From Bittarella massiliensis (ex Durand et al. 2017) (GTDB taxonomy: Bacteria; Bacillota; Clostridia; Oscillospirales; Ruminococcaceae): 64,000 nucleotides of DNA. The notes beneath the pieces are model-generated. The model saw nothing but the letters and a program-made list of their open reading frames with translations, was not told the DNA's origin and searched no databases. The position numbers were made by a program, and so were the translations under genes. Shown in pieces: positions 27,353 through 35,235 of the stretch (position 1 is its first letter; every line of letters begins with the position of its first letter). The stretch is from positions 106,225 to 170,224 of the forward strand of contig NZ_JABFCL010000005.1 of NCBI RefSeq assembly GCF_017566145.1, read 5' to 3'.

Positions 27353-27366
27353 TTTTTCGCCCGCCG

Positions 27367-27807
27367 TCAGGAGCGGGCGTCCAGCAGCCCTTCCAGTGCC
27401 CGGCAGAAGTCCTTATCCTGCTGGGCGGTGCGCTTTTTGGGCCCCTTGGTGCGGCCGCCCGCCCGGCGGATCTTCCTCCCCAGATGGCGGCTCATCAGCA
27501 GACCGTCTAGGTTTTCGTCGGTGTAGACCAGCCCATTTTGGTTGAGCGCCCGCGCCCCCTTGGCCAGAGCCATGGCGGCCACCCCGTAGTCCTGGGTGAC
27601 GGCGATGTCCCCCGGCGCCAGGTCGCCCACCAGGGCGTAGTCGGCGGCGTCGGCCCCCTGGGAGACCACCCTCACCTCGCACCCCTCGCCCGGCGAAAAC
27701 CGGTGGGCGGTGTCGCAGTAGAGGGTGACAGCCACCCCCCGCTCCCGGCAGAGGGCGAGGGCCAGCCGGGTCACCGGACAGGCGTCGGCGTCGATGCGCA
27801 CGCGCAT
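27367..27807 (-). CDS. YaiI/YqxD family (DUF188) protein
   Basis: 146 aa from ATG at 27807, AGGAG upstream. It has the family start MRVRIDADACPVTRLAL and motifs YCDTAHRF, VSQGADAADYALVGDLAPGD, VTQDYGVAAMALAKGARALN and MSRHLGRKIRRAGGR. The DADACPV segment with later Asp residues resembles a PIN/NYN-type metal site, so a nuclease role has been proposed for the family but not shown. Confidence 0.93.
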   Translation of the reverse strand: MRVRIDADACPVTRLALALCRERGVAVTLYCDTAHRFSPGEGCEVRVVSQGADAADYALVGDLAPGDIAVTQDYGVAAMALAKGARALNQNGLVYTDENLDGLLMSRHLGRKIRRAGGRTKGPKKRTAQQDKDFCRALEGLLDARS

Positions 27808-27914
27808 GGAAATCCACTCCTTTTCGTATATGTTGAAGAGAGACAATGGGGACCGGCGGCGGGGGAGAGAGGTGTCCTCCCCGCATAACCGGTCGAAGCG
27901 GGGAAAGGATAGGG

Positions 27915-27943
27915 TTGACAAATGGGCGAAACTATACTAAACT
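27915..27943 (+). promoter_or_regulatory. Promoter of trx
   Basis: TTGACA at 27915-27920, 17-nt spacer, TAAACT at 27938-27943. Overlapping TATACT and TGGTATAAA alternatives lie close by. Confidence 0.6.
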
Positions 27944-27981
27944 GGTATAAAAAGAAGAAAGCCAAGGAGGTCAAACGAACC

Positions 27982-28293
27982 ATGACGTTGCAACATCTGA
28001 ATGAAAGCAATTTTGAAACCGCCGTCAAGGGCAGCGGCAAACCGGTGCTGGTGGACTTTTTCGCCACCTGGTGCGGCCCCTGCAAGATGCTGGGCCCGGT
28101 GCTCGAAGAGCTGGCCGGCGAGATGGAGGGGCAGGCCGACTTTTACAAGTTGGACATCGACGAGGCGCCCGACATCGCCAACCGCTTTGGGGTGATGAGC
28201 GTCCCCACCCTGGTCCTCTTTCAGGACGGGCAGGAGATCAAGCGCACCCTGGGCTTTCAGCCCAAGAGCAAGCTCAAGGCCCTGTTTGATTAA
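27982..28293 (+). CDS. trxA: Thioredoxin
   Basis: 103 aa from ATG at 27982, AAGGAGG upstream. Active site FFATWCGPCKMLGP (WCGPC), cis-Pro in MSVPTLVLFQDG, and DIDEAPDIANRFGV in between. Normal full-length cytoplasmic thioredoxin. Monocistronic, with its own promoter and a terminator with a GAAA loop. Confidence 0.96.
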   Translation: MTLQHLNESNFETAVKGSGKPVLVDFFATWCGPCKMLGPVLEELAGEMEGQADFYKLDIDEAPDIANRFGVMSVPTLVLFQDGQEIKRTLGFQPKSKLKALFD

Positions 28294-28308
28294 TCTGTCC
28301 CGGTGGGC

Positions 28309-28342
28309 AAAAAAGGAACGGAGAAATCCGTTCCTTTTTTTG
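28309..28342 (+). terminator. Terminator of trx
   Basis: 14-bp stem AAAAAAGGAACGGA with TCCGTTCCTTTTTT, GAAA tetraloop, T7. It can also stop the convergent HD gene. Confidence 0.93.
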
Positions 28343-28362
28343 TGGCGGTGGGGGGAGGGCGG

Positions 28363-28932
28363 TTACTCCGCCATTCCCAGGCCGACCTGGTCGGCCACCC
28401 CTTTCATCCCCTCCAGGGTCTCGGCCATCACCCAGTCCAACTCTTTGCCCAGCAGCTCACAGCCGCCGCGAATCACGTCCCGGTTGCAGCCGGCGGCAAA
28501 TTTTTTGTCCTTGAACTTCTTTTTCAGGCTTTTGAGCTCCATGTCCATCACGCTCTTGCTGGGGCGCACCAGGGCCGCGGCGGTGATGATGCCGGTGAGC
28601 TCGTCCACCGTGTAGAGGGTTTTTTCCAGCTCGCTCTCGGGCTCGATGTCGCAGCAGAGGCCGTACCCGTGGGAGCAGACCGCGTGGATGACGCTGTCGT
28701 CGACCCCTTCGGCCTTCAGCAGTTCCACTGCTTTCTTGCAGTGCTCCTCGGGGTACTGGTCGTAGTCCACGTCGTGCAGCAGCCCTACGACCCCCCACAA
28801 CTCCTCGTCCTCCCCCGCGAGGCGGGCGAAGTGGCGCATGGCCCCCTCCACACAGAGGGCGTGTTTGACCAAATCGGGGGAGTGGGTGTACTTGGTGAGG
28901 ATGTCGTATGCTTGTTGGCGGTTTGGAATCAT
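28363..28932 (-). CDS. HD-domain hydrolase
   Basis: 189 aa, ATG at 28932, GAAGGAG upstream. HD ligands: LVKHALCVEGAM (first His), VGLLHDVDYDQYPEEH (HD), and a downstream DELTGI with Asp. The short single-domain form is related to predicted metal-dependent HD phosphohydrolases (HDIG-like). The likely substrate is a nucleotide or phosphoester, unknown. The LUD gene lies just upstream in the same direction, 54 nt away, so they may be co-transcribed. Confidence 0.88.
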   Translation of the reverse strand: MIPNRQQAYDILTKYTHSPDLVKHALCVEGAMRHFARLAGEDEELWGVVGLLHDVDYDQYPEEHCKKAVELLKAEGVDDSVIHAVCSHGYGLCCDIEPESELEKTLYTVDELTGIITAAALVRPSKSVMDMELKSLKKKFKDKKFAAGCNRDVIRGGCELLGKELDWVMAETLEGMKGVADQVGLGMAE

Positions 28933-28986
28933 GAAGATCGCTCCTTCTCTCTATCGTCTTTGTCTCTGTTTGGCCGTCTCAAACAA

Positions 28987-29613
28987 TCAGTAGCCCAGCT
29001 GCCCCGGCAGGAAGAAGAGGTGGATGCGCTGGGGGTCCCGCTGATAGGACTGCACCGAGAAATCGCAGCAGATGCGCCCTTCGCTGCGGCAGCGCTGCTG
29101 GCCGCAGTGGCCGGTGGCCGCGCAGGGGGTGGAAAGCCCCAGGCGCAGGCAGTTTTTCGGCGCCGCCACCGCCTTGACCTGCTCCACCGCCGCCTCCAAA
29201 TCGGGGACGATCTTGTTCTCCCCGGCGATGACGAGGACCTTTTTGGGGCCAAAGGCCATGGCCGCCACCCGGTTGCCGTTGCCGTCCACGTTGAAGAGTT
29301 CCCCCTGTTCGGTGACGGCGTTGGTCGAGGTGATATACCAGTCGGCAAAAAAAGCGCGGCGCATCATCTCCCCGGCCTCTTCCGGGGTGATGCCAGGGCG
29401 GGCCCGGTCGAGAAAGCGGTAGTCCCCGCAGGCCAGTAGCTGGGCCACCCCCGTCTCGGCGGCGGTCACGGTGCCGCCCATGGCCACCGTGTCGCCGGGC
29501 CGCAGGTAGTCCCGGCGCAAAAGGGCTGTCAGGGCCTCCGGACTCTCCACAAATTGGGCTTGGATATTGTTTTTTTGCAGTGCGGCAATGGTTTTTTCCA
29601 GCTGTTCGGTCAT
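28987..29613 (-). CDS. LUD-domain protein (LutC/YkgG-like)
   Basis: 208 aa from ATG at 29613, AGGAGG upstream. LUD domain features: PGDTVAMGGTVTAAETGVAQ, DWYITSTNAVTEQGELFNVD, GNRVAAMAFGPKKVLVIAGE and, near the end, a Cys-rich stretch TPCAATGHCGQQRC followed by RICC. LutC is a subunit of a lactate-utilisation complex, but stand-alone LUD proteins of this length are common in Clostridia with no assigned role. The cysteines could hold an Fe-S cluster. lutA and lutB are not seen. Confidence 0.85.
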   Translation of the reverse strand: MTEQLEKTIAALQKNNIQAQFVESPEALTALLRRDYLRPGDTVAMGGTVTAAETGVAQLLACGDYRFLDRARPGITPEEAGEMMRRAFFADWYITSTNAVTEQGELFNVDGNGNRVAAMAFGPKKVLVIAGENKIVPDLEAAVEQVKAVAAPKNCLRLGLSTPCAATGHCGQQRCRSEGRICCDFSVQSYQRDPQRIHLFFLPGQLGY

Positions 29614-29760
29614 GGCGGCCCCTCCTTTTTGGGCGGGGGCGGCCGGCGCAAAATCGCGGCTGTACGCCCCGCAATCCCCTGCTTTCCAGTATAAACACCC
29701 CCTCTTTTTTTGTAAAGCGGTTTCCCTTCGCCCCCGCTGTCTTTTTTGCGGCAGATGTGG

Positions 29761-29766
29761 TATGAT
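29761..29766 (+). promoter_or_regulatory. Extended -10 (TGGTATGAT) of the ABC-F gene
   Basis: TATGAT at 29761-29766 preceded by TGG. ACCTGTT (29769-29775) and AACAGGT (29797-29803) form an inverted repeat in the leader that could mask the RBS. Confidence 0.5.
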
Positions 29767-29809
29767 AGACCTGTTTTGAAAATCTCTCGATGACACAACA
29801 GGTGACACC

Positions 29810-31717
29810 ATGGAAATCAAGTGCAACGACCTCTCCCTCTCCTTCGGCCAATTCCCGGTTTTGCAGGGGGTCAACTTTACCCTGACCGACACCTCCCGGG
29901 TGGGGATCATCGGCCAGAACGGGGCGGGCAAGTCCACCCTCCTCAAACTCATCACCGGGGAACTGGCCCCCGACGCGGGCGATCTGTTCATCACCCGGGG
30001 CACCAGCATCGGCTTTCTCAAGCAAAACAGCGGCCTCTCGGCTGAGCGCACCATCTTCGAGGAGATGCGCTCGGTCTTTTCCCGGCTGCTTTTTTGCCAG
30101 GAGCAGATGGCTGCGCTCCGGCGGCAGATGGCCGCGGCCGACCCCGCCGGAGCCGACTATGCCCGGATGGCCGCCGACTACGCCGCCCTGAACACGGAGT
30201 TTGAGGCGGGCGACGGCTACACCATCGACTACCGCATCCGCACAGTTCTCTTCGGCATGGGCTTTGGGGAGGAGGACTTCCCCAAGGAGATCTACAAGAT
30301 GTCCGGCGGGGAAAAGACCCGCCTGGCCCTGGCCAAACTGCTCCTCCTCGGCCCCCAGGTGCTGCTGTTGGACGAACCCACCAACCACCTGGACTTTAAG
30401 ACCCTCCTCTGGCTGGAAAACTACCTCAAGGGCTACAAGGGCTGCGTAGTGGTGGTCTCCCATGACCGCTACTTCCTCGACACCACCGTCACCGAGATCC
30501 TCGAGGTCTCCCGCCACCGGGTCAAGAGCTACAAGGGCAATTACAGCCGCTACAAGCAGCTTAAGGAGGAGGAGCTCTACGCCGGCTCCCGCGCCTATGA
30601 AAAGCAGCAAAAGGTCATTGAAAAGTACGAGGACTACATCCAGAAAAACCTGGTGCGGGCCTCCACCTCCAAGATGGCCAAATCCCGCCGCAAGGCGCTG
30701 GAGAAGATGGAGGTTTTGGAGAGGCCCAGCGAGGAGAAGGAGGTGGTCCGCTTCACCTTCCCCTTTGACCGGCCCCCCTTTGAAAATGTCTTTTCGGTCA
30801 AGGGGGTGGATGTCTGCGTCGAGGGCAAAGCCCTCATCCACGACGTCTCCTTCACCGTCAAGCGGGGGGAGAAGGCCTGTATCGTGGGGGAGAACGGGGC
30901 GGGCAAGTCCACCTTCTTAAAGCAGGCGCTGGGAATGTTGCCCACCCTTCGGGGCAGGATACAGACAGGCGGCTTTGTGAAGATCGGCTACTTTGAGCAG
31001 GAGCAAAACCCCTTTCACCCCGGCGAAACGGTGCTGGACGCCCTGCACAACAAGTTCCCCGGCATGACCGAGTTGGAGCTGCGCTCCCATCTGGCGGCCT
31101 TCGCCTTTACCGGGGAGGAGATCGAAAAGCGGGTGGGCGAACTCTCCGGCGGGGAGCTGGCCAAGCTGAAGTTTGCCAATTTGAGCCTGCAGCGGCCCAA
31201 TGTCCTGGTGCTGGACGAACCCTCCAACCACCTGGACCTCTTTGCCAAGGAGGAGCTGCAAAAGGCCCTCAAGGCCTACGAGGGGACCATCCTCATGGTC
31301 TCCCACGACCGCTATCTCCTCAACGACACCGCCGACTACATCATCGAGATGTCCCGCAGCGGGGTGGAGATCACCCCGGGCAATTTTGAGGCATACCGCG
31401 CCAAGCTGGAGGCCAGAGAGGCCGCCCGCCAGGCGCAGGAGCAGGAGAAAAAGCCCGCCCCCAAGCAGGAGGCGGGGAGCTACCGCTCCAAGGAGGAGCG
31501 GCGCCGGGCCGCCCAGCGGCGGGAGGCCCTCTCCCGGGTGGAGCGGGCCATCGAGGCCTGTGAGGCGGAGATGGCCGCCCAGCAGGAGGCCCTGGCCGAG
31601 CCCGACGTGCAGAGCGACTACCAGCGGCTGGCGGACATCACTGCCGCCCTGGAGGCGCTCCAGTCCAAATTGGATGGGTTGATGGAAGAATGGGAAACGC
31701 TGGAAAGCGCGCAGTAA
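29810..31717 (+). CDS. ABC-F family ATPase (ribosome-associated)
   Basis: 635 aa, ATG at 29810. Two ABC domains without membrane spans: Walker A GQNGAGKST and GENGAGKST; signatures MSGGEKTRLALAK and LSGGELAKLKFAN; Walker B VLLLDEPTNHLD and VLVLDEPSNHLD; H-loops VVSHDRYFLD and VSHDRYLLN. A linker with KSRRKALEKMEVLERP joins them, followed by a charged C-terminal coiled coil (about 560-635). ABC-F proteins act at the ribosomal E site in translation or in antibiotic protection. This architecture fits the YdiF/Uup side; no resistance role is shown. Confidence 0.93.
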   Translation: MEIKCNDLSLSFGQFPVLQGVNFTLTDTSRVGIIGQNGAGKSTLLKLITGELAPDAGDLFITRGTSIGFLKQNSGLSAERTIFEEMRSVFSRLLFCQEQMAALRRQMAAADPAGADYARMAADYAALNTEFEAGDGYTIDYRIRTVLFGMGFGEEDFPKEIYKMSGGEKTRLALAKLLLLGPQVLLLDEPTNHLDFKTLLWLENYLKGYKGCVVVVSHDRYFLDTTVTEILEVSRHRVKSYKGNYSRYKQLKEEELYAGSRAYEKQQKVIEKYEDYIQKNLVRASTSKMAKSRRKALEKMEVLERPSEEKEVVRFTFPFDRPPFENVFSVKGVDVCVEGKALIHDVSFTVKRGEKACIVGENGAGKSTFLKQALGMLPTLRGRIQTGGFVKIGYFEQEQNPFHPGETVLDALHNKFPGMTELELRSHLAAFAFTGEEIEKRVGELSGGELAKLKFANLSLQRPNVLVLDEPSNHLDLFAKEELQKALKAYEGTILMVSHDRYLLNDTADYIIEMSRSGVEITPGNFEAYRAKLEAREAARQAQEQEKKPAPKQEAGSYRSKEERRRAAQRREALSRVERAIEACEAEMAAQQEALAEPDVQSDYQRLADITAALEALQSKLDGLMEEWETLESAQ

Positions 31718-32250
31718 AGGGCCGGGTTCGCACGGCGGCTCTGCTGCTGGGGGCGGTCGCCTCCTGCATTGTGGCCATGGAGGCCACCTATTACGCCACC
31801 CGGGCGGTGGCGGGCAGGGTCGAGCGCTCGGCCCTGGGCAATTTGGTGAGCACCGCCCGCCTCTTTTTGAAGAGCGAGGTGGACCCCCGCCCCTACATTC
31901 AGGTGCTCTTTGGCAGGGGGGACACCCTGCAGCTCTTTTTTGACTACACCGACGCCCTGGGGGACTCGGCCCTGCGCGCCGAGATGCAGCCCCAGGCGGT
32001 GGCGGTGGGCTTTCTCGACATCCTCAAAACCATCCCGGTGGAGCAGAAGATCGAGCGCATCCGCTGTGTCGACGGGGCCGTCACCTTCTTCTTGCCGGAA
32101 GCCGACATGGAGGAGGGGCGCGCCTACGCCGAGACCCTGGCGGGCAGCAAGGCCTTTCTCCGGGTCAAGGTCACCCCCGGCACCGGCGGGGTCTACCTGG
32201 CCTGCGAACTGCCCTCCCTGGCGGAGGTGCCCGCCCTTGCGGGAAACTGA
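31690..32250 (+). CDS. Membrane-anchored protein of unknown function
   Basis: 186 aa, ATG at 31690, overlapping the ABC-F gene by 28 bp, so it is probably coupled to it. One N-terminal membrane segment (TAALLLGAVASCIVAMEATY), then an extracytoplasmic-looking mixed alpha/beta domain with FLKSEVDPRPYIQVLFGRGD, TIPVEQKIERIRCVDGAVTF and FLRVKVTPGTGGVYLACELP. I do not recognise the family. Its link to an ABC-F ATPase may be only positional. Confidence 0.7.
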   Translation: MGNAGKRAVKGRVRTAALLLGAVASCIVAMEATYYATRAVAGRVERSALGNLVSTARLFLKSEVDPRPYIQVLFGRGDTLQLFFDYTDALGDSALRAEMQPQAVAVGFLDILKTIPVEQKIERIRCVDGAVTFFLPEADMEEGRAYAETLAGSKAFLRVKVTPGTGGVYLACELPSLAEVPALAGN

Positions 32251-32608
32251 AAAAACGCCAAGAGCGCGCCCTCTGCGGGGAAGCAGGGGGCGCGCTCTTG
32301 GTGTGCTGGGGACAGGAACAGGGCACTGGCGGGGTGGGGAGCGGGGTGCTATACTGAAGGCGGCCGGGGGAAATTGTAAAAACGGCAAAATACACCGCTG
32401 TATCCCGAAAAAAGGAGTTTTGCGGGGCGGGTGGGGACGGCATTCGCCGGAATGACCCCTCGTGCCGGTCACTTGACGGTAAAAAGGAGAAATCAGCCCC
32501 TGCATATCCGCCGGAGAATTGCCTTGACTTAACGCAAAAAAGGGAGGTGCTACTTTTGGTAGTACCTCCCTTTTTTGAAAAAGATGGGCCCAACTGTCAG
32601 CGGTGCGC
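32251..32608. other. Gene-free stretch with two hairpins and a TGCTATACT motif
   Basis: No credible coding frame. It holds a G/C-rich inverted repeat CCAAGAGCGCGCCC / GGGCGCGCTCTTGG (32258-32301) after the unknown membrane protein, an orphan extended -10 TGCTATACT at about 32347-32355 on the plus strand, and a clean terminator at 32536-32576. A short RNA between the -10 and the terminator (about 32362-32576) is possible but not shown. Confidence 0.5.
32536..32576. terminator. Bidirectional terminator (FMN lipoprotein gene side)
   Basis: 18-bp stem (32536-32553 with 32559-32576, one G-T pair), TTTTG loop, A6/T6 ends. Confidence 0.92.
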
Positions 32609-33049
32609 CTAGGCGGCGGTGACGGTGACGGTGTCGGTTTTGCCCTCTTTCATGCTCTTCTCCAGCTCGACCAGCAAAACCTTGATGGAGTTGGTGGAGT
32701 TGGTGGCGCCGGCAACGGCGGCCATCTTCTCGGCGGACTGCTTCTCCATGTACTGGGCGGCAATGTCCTTGTAGAATTTCTCAGGGTAGTTGCCGTTGAC
32801 CGGCTCCATGGAGGCGCGGTACTCGGCGTTTTCGGACTTTTTCTCCCCGGCGGCATTCGTGGCGTCGGCAGTGCAGGCGGTGACTTTGCCGTCTTTGACG
32901 GTGACCTCCACATACTCGGTCCAGCCGTGCTCGTCGGCAGCGCTGTACTGGGCCTTATAGGTGCCATCTTTGTAGGCGGATTTGCCGCAGCCAACAAAAA
33001 CGGAGAGGGCGAGAATGGCGACCATAGCAATGGACAACACTTTCTTCAT
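32609..33049 (-). CDS. FMN-binding domain lipoprotein
   Basis: 146 aa, ATG at 33049. Lipoprotein signal peptide MKKVLSIAMVAILALSVFVG with Cys at residue 21. Then an FMN-binding domain: YKAQYSAADEHGWTEYVEVT, DGKVTACTADATN, and the ApbE target motif VAGATNSTNSI near residue 115, where FMN is attached covalently to a Thr/Ser (here the sixth residue is Ser). It would sit on the outer face of the membrane and carry electrons, like PplA or RnfG domains. It faces apbE, which installs such flavins. Confidence 0.9.
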   Translation of the reverse strand: MKKVLSIAMVAILALSVFVGCGKSAYKDGTYKAQYSAADEHGWTEYVEVTVKDGKVTACTADATNAAGEKKSENAEYRASMEPVNGNYPEKFYKDIAAQYMEKQSAEKMAAVAGATNSTNSIKVLLVELEKSMKEGKTDTVTVTAA

Positions 33050-33179
33050 GATATTCTCCTTTTCTCCAGCGCAAAAAACTCATCTGGTGCGCGCCGCCCC
33101 CGGACGCTGGCGTGGGGACAAACACAGGCCGAAAAATTGTGGCAAATGGCGCACCTCACCATTTATCATTTCCGGGCTG
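33050..33179 (-). other. Long structured 5' leader of the FMN lipoprotein gene
   Basis: About 130 nt lie between the predicted transcription start and the ATG. GGTGCGC near the 5' end pairs with GCGCACC near the 3' end, enclosing a G/C-rich arm, followed by TTTTTT and then the RBS AAAGGAG. No known riboswitch class is recognised. Confidence 0.45.
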
Positions 33180-33185
33180 GCTATT

Positions 33186-33214
33186 AATATACCCTATTAT
33201 ATCCAATTTGTCAA
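33186..33214 (-). promoter_or_regulatory. Promoter of the FMN lipoprotein gene
   Basis: On the minus strand TTGACA (33209-33214), 17-nt spacer, TATATT (33186-33191). Near-consensus sigma-A promoter. Confidence 0.85.
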
Positions 33215-33279
33215 TCGCGAGAGACGGTCTAAACTCGCCTTTTTTCGTACAGTTTCGACGATCCTTTTCAAAGGGAGTG

Positions 33280-33308
33280 TTGACACCGCAGTTTGGGGCA
33301 ACTACAAT
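33280..33308 (+). promoter_or_regulatory. Promoter of apbE
   Basis: TTGACA (33280-33285), 17-nt spacer, TACAAT (33303-33308), divergent from the lipoprotein promoter. Confidence 0.85.
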
Positions 33309-33351
33309 AGAGAAATCGGACAGCAAATAGGCGGTTTTGCCGGAGAGGGGG

Positions 33352-34416
33352 ATGGGTTTTGTGGAAACGGTGAAAAGGCGGACAAAGCGCTGGCCGGCGG
33401 TCGCGGCGGTCGCCGCGCTGCTCCTGGCCTTCCTCCTCTTTGGCCGCTGGTACGAGGAGCGGCGGGCTTCCTCTTCCAGCACCGACTTTTTGATGAACAC
33501 CTTTGTCAGCCAGACGGTGTACGGCCCCCACAGGGAGGAGGCGATCGCCGCCGTGGTTGAGCGGCTGCGCCAGTTCGAGTCGGTCTATTCCCTCTACCAA
33601 GACGGCTCCCAGGTCGAGGCCATCAACCAAAATGCGGGGATTGCGCCGGTGGAGGTGGACGCCGAGGTGTTTGCCCTCATCGCCCGGGCCAAGGCCCTCT
33701 CCGAGGAGAGCGACGGCGCCTTTGACATCACCGTGGCCCCCCTCTCTCTCCTCTGGGACATCACCGGCAAGCACCCGCGCGTTCCCGCCCAGGGCGAGAT
33801 CGACCAGGCCCTGGCCCTGGTGGACTACCGCGACATCCTGCTGGACGAGGAGCGGGGGACGGTGATGCTCCGCCGCCCGGGGCAGAAGTTGGACCTGGGA
33901 GCCATTGCCAAGGGGTATGCCTGCGCGGTGGCCGGGCAGGTCTACCGGCAGCAGGGGGTGGAGGCGGCGGTCCTCTCCATTGGGGGGAATGTCTACACCG
34001 TCGGTCACCAGCCGGGGGGAAAGCCCTTTGACATTGGGCTGTCTGCCCCGGTCAAGGACCGGGCCGAACTCCTGGGCACCCTCCATGCCGACGGGATGGT
34101 GATCTCCACCTCTGGCGCCTACGAGCGGTATTTCGAGGTGGACGGCCAGCGCTATCACCACATCTTCGACCCCGCCACCGGCCGGCCCGCCCAGTCCGAC
34201 CTGCTGTCGGTGACGGTCATCTCCCCGGATGGGGCCCTGGCCGACGCCATGTCCACCGCCCTCTTTGTGGAAGGAATGGACGGCGTCAGGGAAAACCTGA
34301 ACCGGGAGGGGTTTTCCCTTCTCGCCGTCGATACCACCGGCGCAGTCTACCTCTCGGACAACATCAAGGACGACTTTGTCCTCACCGGCGAAAACTATCA
34401 CCTGGCCGATTCGTAG
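33352..34416 (+). CDS. apbE: ApbE, FAD:protein FMN transferase
   Basis: 354 aa from ATG at 33352 with GGAG 6 nt upstream. N-terminal membrane segment (VAAVAALLLAFLLFGRWYEE), then the ApbE domain: MNTFVSQTVYG, SEESDGAFDITVAPLSLLWD, LDLGAIAKGYACAVAGQVYR, VLSIGGNVYTVG, ISTSGAYERYF and HHIFDPATGRPAQS plus the Mg-binding DAMSTALF. It transfers FMN from FAD to Thr/Ser of exported proteins; the divergent FMN lipoprotein is the obvious substrate. The following Gx gene is 24 nt away in the same operon. Confidence 0.95.
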   Translation: MGFVETVKRRTKRWPAVAAVAALLLAFLLFGRWYEERRASSSSTDFLMNTFVSQTVYGPHREEAIAAVVERLRQFESVYSLYQDGSQVEAINQNAGIAPVEVDAEVFALIARAKALSEESDGAFDITVAPLSLLWDITGKHPRVPAQGEIDQALALVDYRDILLDEERGTVMLRRPGQKLDLGAIAKGYACAVAGQVYRQQGVEAAVLSIGGNVYTVGHQPGGKPFDIGLSAPVKDRAELLGTLHADGMVISTSGAYERYFEVDGQRYHHIFDPATGRPAQSDLLSVTVISPDGALADAMSTALFVEGMDGVRENLNREGFSLLAVDTTGAVYLSDNIKDDFVLTGENYHLADS

Positions 34417-34440
34417 CGCCCGGGGGAAAGGAGCGGCACC

Positions 34441-34986
34441 ATGCGCCAAAAAACCAGGCGGATCGCCCTGATGGGCCTTCTCTTTGCCGCCTCTCTGGTC
34501 CTCTCCTTTTTGGAGGGGCTCATCCCGCCGCTGCCCGCCATGCCCCCTGGGGTCAAGCTGGGGCTGGCCAACATCGTGGTGATGTACAGCCTGCTCTGTC
34601 TCGACTTTCGCAGCGCCCTCACCCTCACCGCCCTCAAGGGACTCTCGGCCTTTTTGATGCGGGGGGCCATTTCCGCCTGCATGAGTTTGGCGGGCAGCCT
34701 GGTCTCGGTGCTGGCGATGGAGGGGGTCGTCCTCCTCTCCCGCGCCGCCAAGAAGAGCCGCAGGGTGGATCTGTTGGCCCTGGCCATGACCGGTTCCATC
34801 GGCCACAACCTGGGCCAGATCGGGATGTCGGTCCTCCTCCTCAAAACCACCGCCGCCTTTTACTACCTGCCGGTGCTCTTGGTCTCCGGGGTGGTGATGG
34901 GGGTGGTCACCGGCACCACCCTGCGGGTGGTAATGCCCCACATCCAGCGGCTGCAGCTGCGGGGGGAGAGCGGCCGGCGGCAATAA
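34441..34986 (+). CDS. Gx transporter family / heptaprenyl diphosphate synthase component I-like membrane protein
   Basis: 181 aa, ATG at 34441. Five to six membrane spans with the family pattern LMGLLFAASLVLSFLEGLIP, PPGVKLGLANIVVMYSLLCL, MRGAISACMSLAGSLVSVLAME and GSIGHNLGQIG. It belongs to the PF07456 type, named after heptaprenyl diphosphate synthase component I but resembling small ECF-type S components. Genes of this type often lie beside ApbE and FMN-binding genes, as here. Substrate uptake or a role in electron transfer is possible; not known. Confidence 0.85.
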   Translation: MRQKTRRIALMGLLFAASLVLSFLEGLIPPLPAMPPGVKLGLANIVVMYSLLCLDFRSALTLTALKGLSAFLMRGAISACMSLAGSLVSVLAMEGVVLLSRAAKKSRRVDLLALAMTGSIGHNLGQIGMSVLLLKTTAAFYYLPVLLVSGVVMGVVTGTTLRVVMPHIQRLQLRGESGRRQ

Positions 34987-34999
34987 CCAATGGACAGCG

Positions 35000-35028
35000 G
35001 GACCCGGCAGATGCCGGGTCCTTTTTTG
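35000..35028 (+). terminator. Terminator of the apbE-Gx operon
   Basis: Perfect 10-bp stem GGACCCGGCA / TGCCGGGTCC, 2-nt gap, T6. Confidence 0.9.
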
Positions 35029-35080
35029 ATCGGCAGTGCGTCTTGATTCCCCATGGCACCCGCAACTTGTTATATACTTA

Positions 35081-35092
35081 GTACAAATGTAC
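35081..35092 (+). promoter_or_regulatory. Palindrome GTACAAATGTAC upstream of the BMP gene
   Basis: Perfect GTACA-AA-TGTAC dyad, 51 nt upstream of the BMP promoter -35 region. It could be an operator; TATATACT just upstream could be an unrelated -10. Confidence 0.4.
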
Positions 35093-35142
35093 AAAGAAAG
35101 GGTTCGCTCTTTTGGCAGAAAGGGGAAAATGAAGCCCCCGTG

Positions 35143-35171
35143 TTGACAGCTTGTTGTCTTGATGTTATGTT
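35143..35171 (+). promoter_or_regulatory. Promoter of the BMP lipoprotein gene
   Basis: TTGACA (35143-35148), 17-nt spacer, TATGTT (35166-35171). Confidence 0.75.
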
Positions 35172-35235
35172 TTAGATACAAGTTGGTCGGACGTCAAAGA
35201 CAGCTGACAACGGTCAAAAAACAGATGGGGAGGAT

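Noticed and set aside
29810..31717. Calling the ABC-F gene an antibiotic resistance gene
   Set aside because: ABC-F subfamilies cannot be assigned by eye, and the long C-terminal coiled coil fits house-keeping YdiF/Uup types as well.
33050..33179. FMN (RFN) riboswitch before the FMN lipoprotein
   Set aside because: The RFN conserved blocks are absent; the lipoprotein does not make or import flavin.
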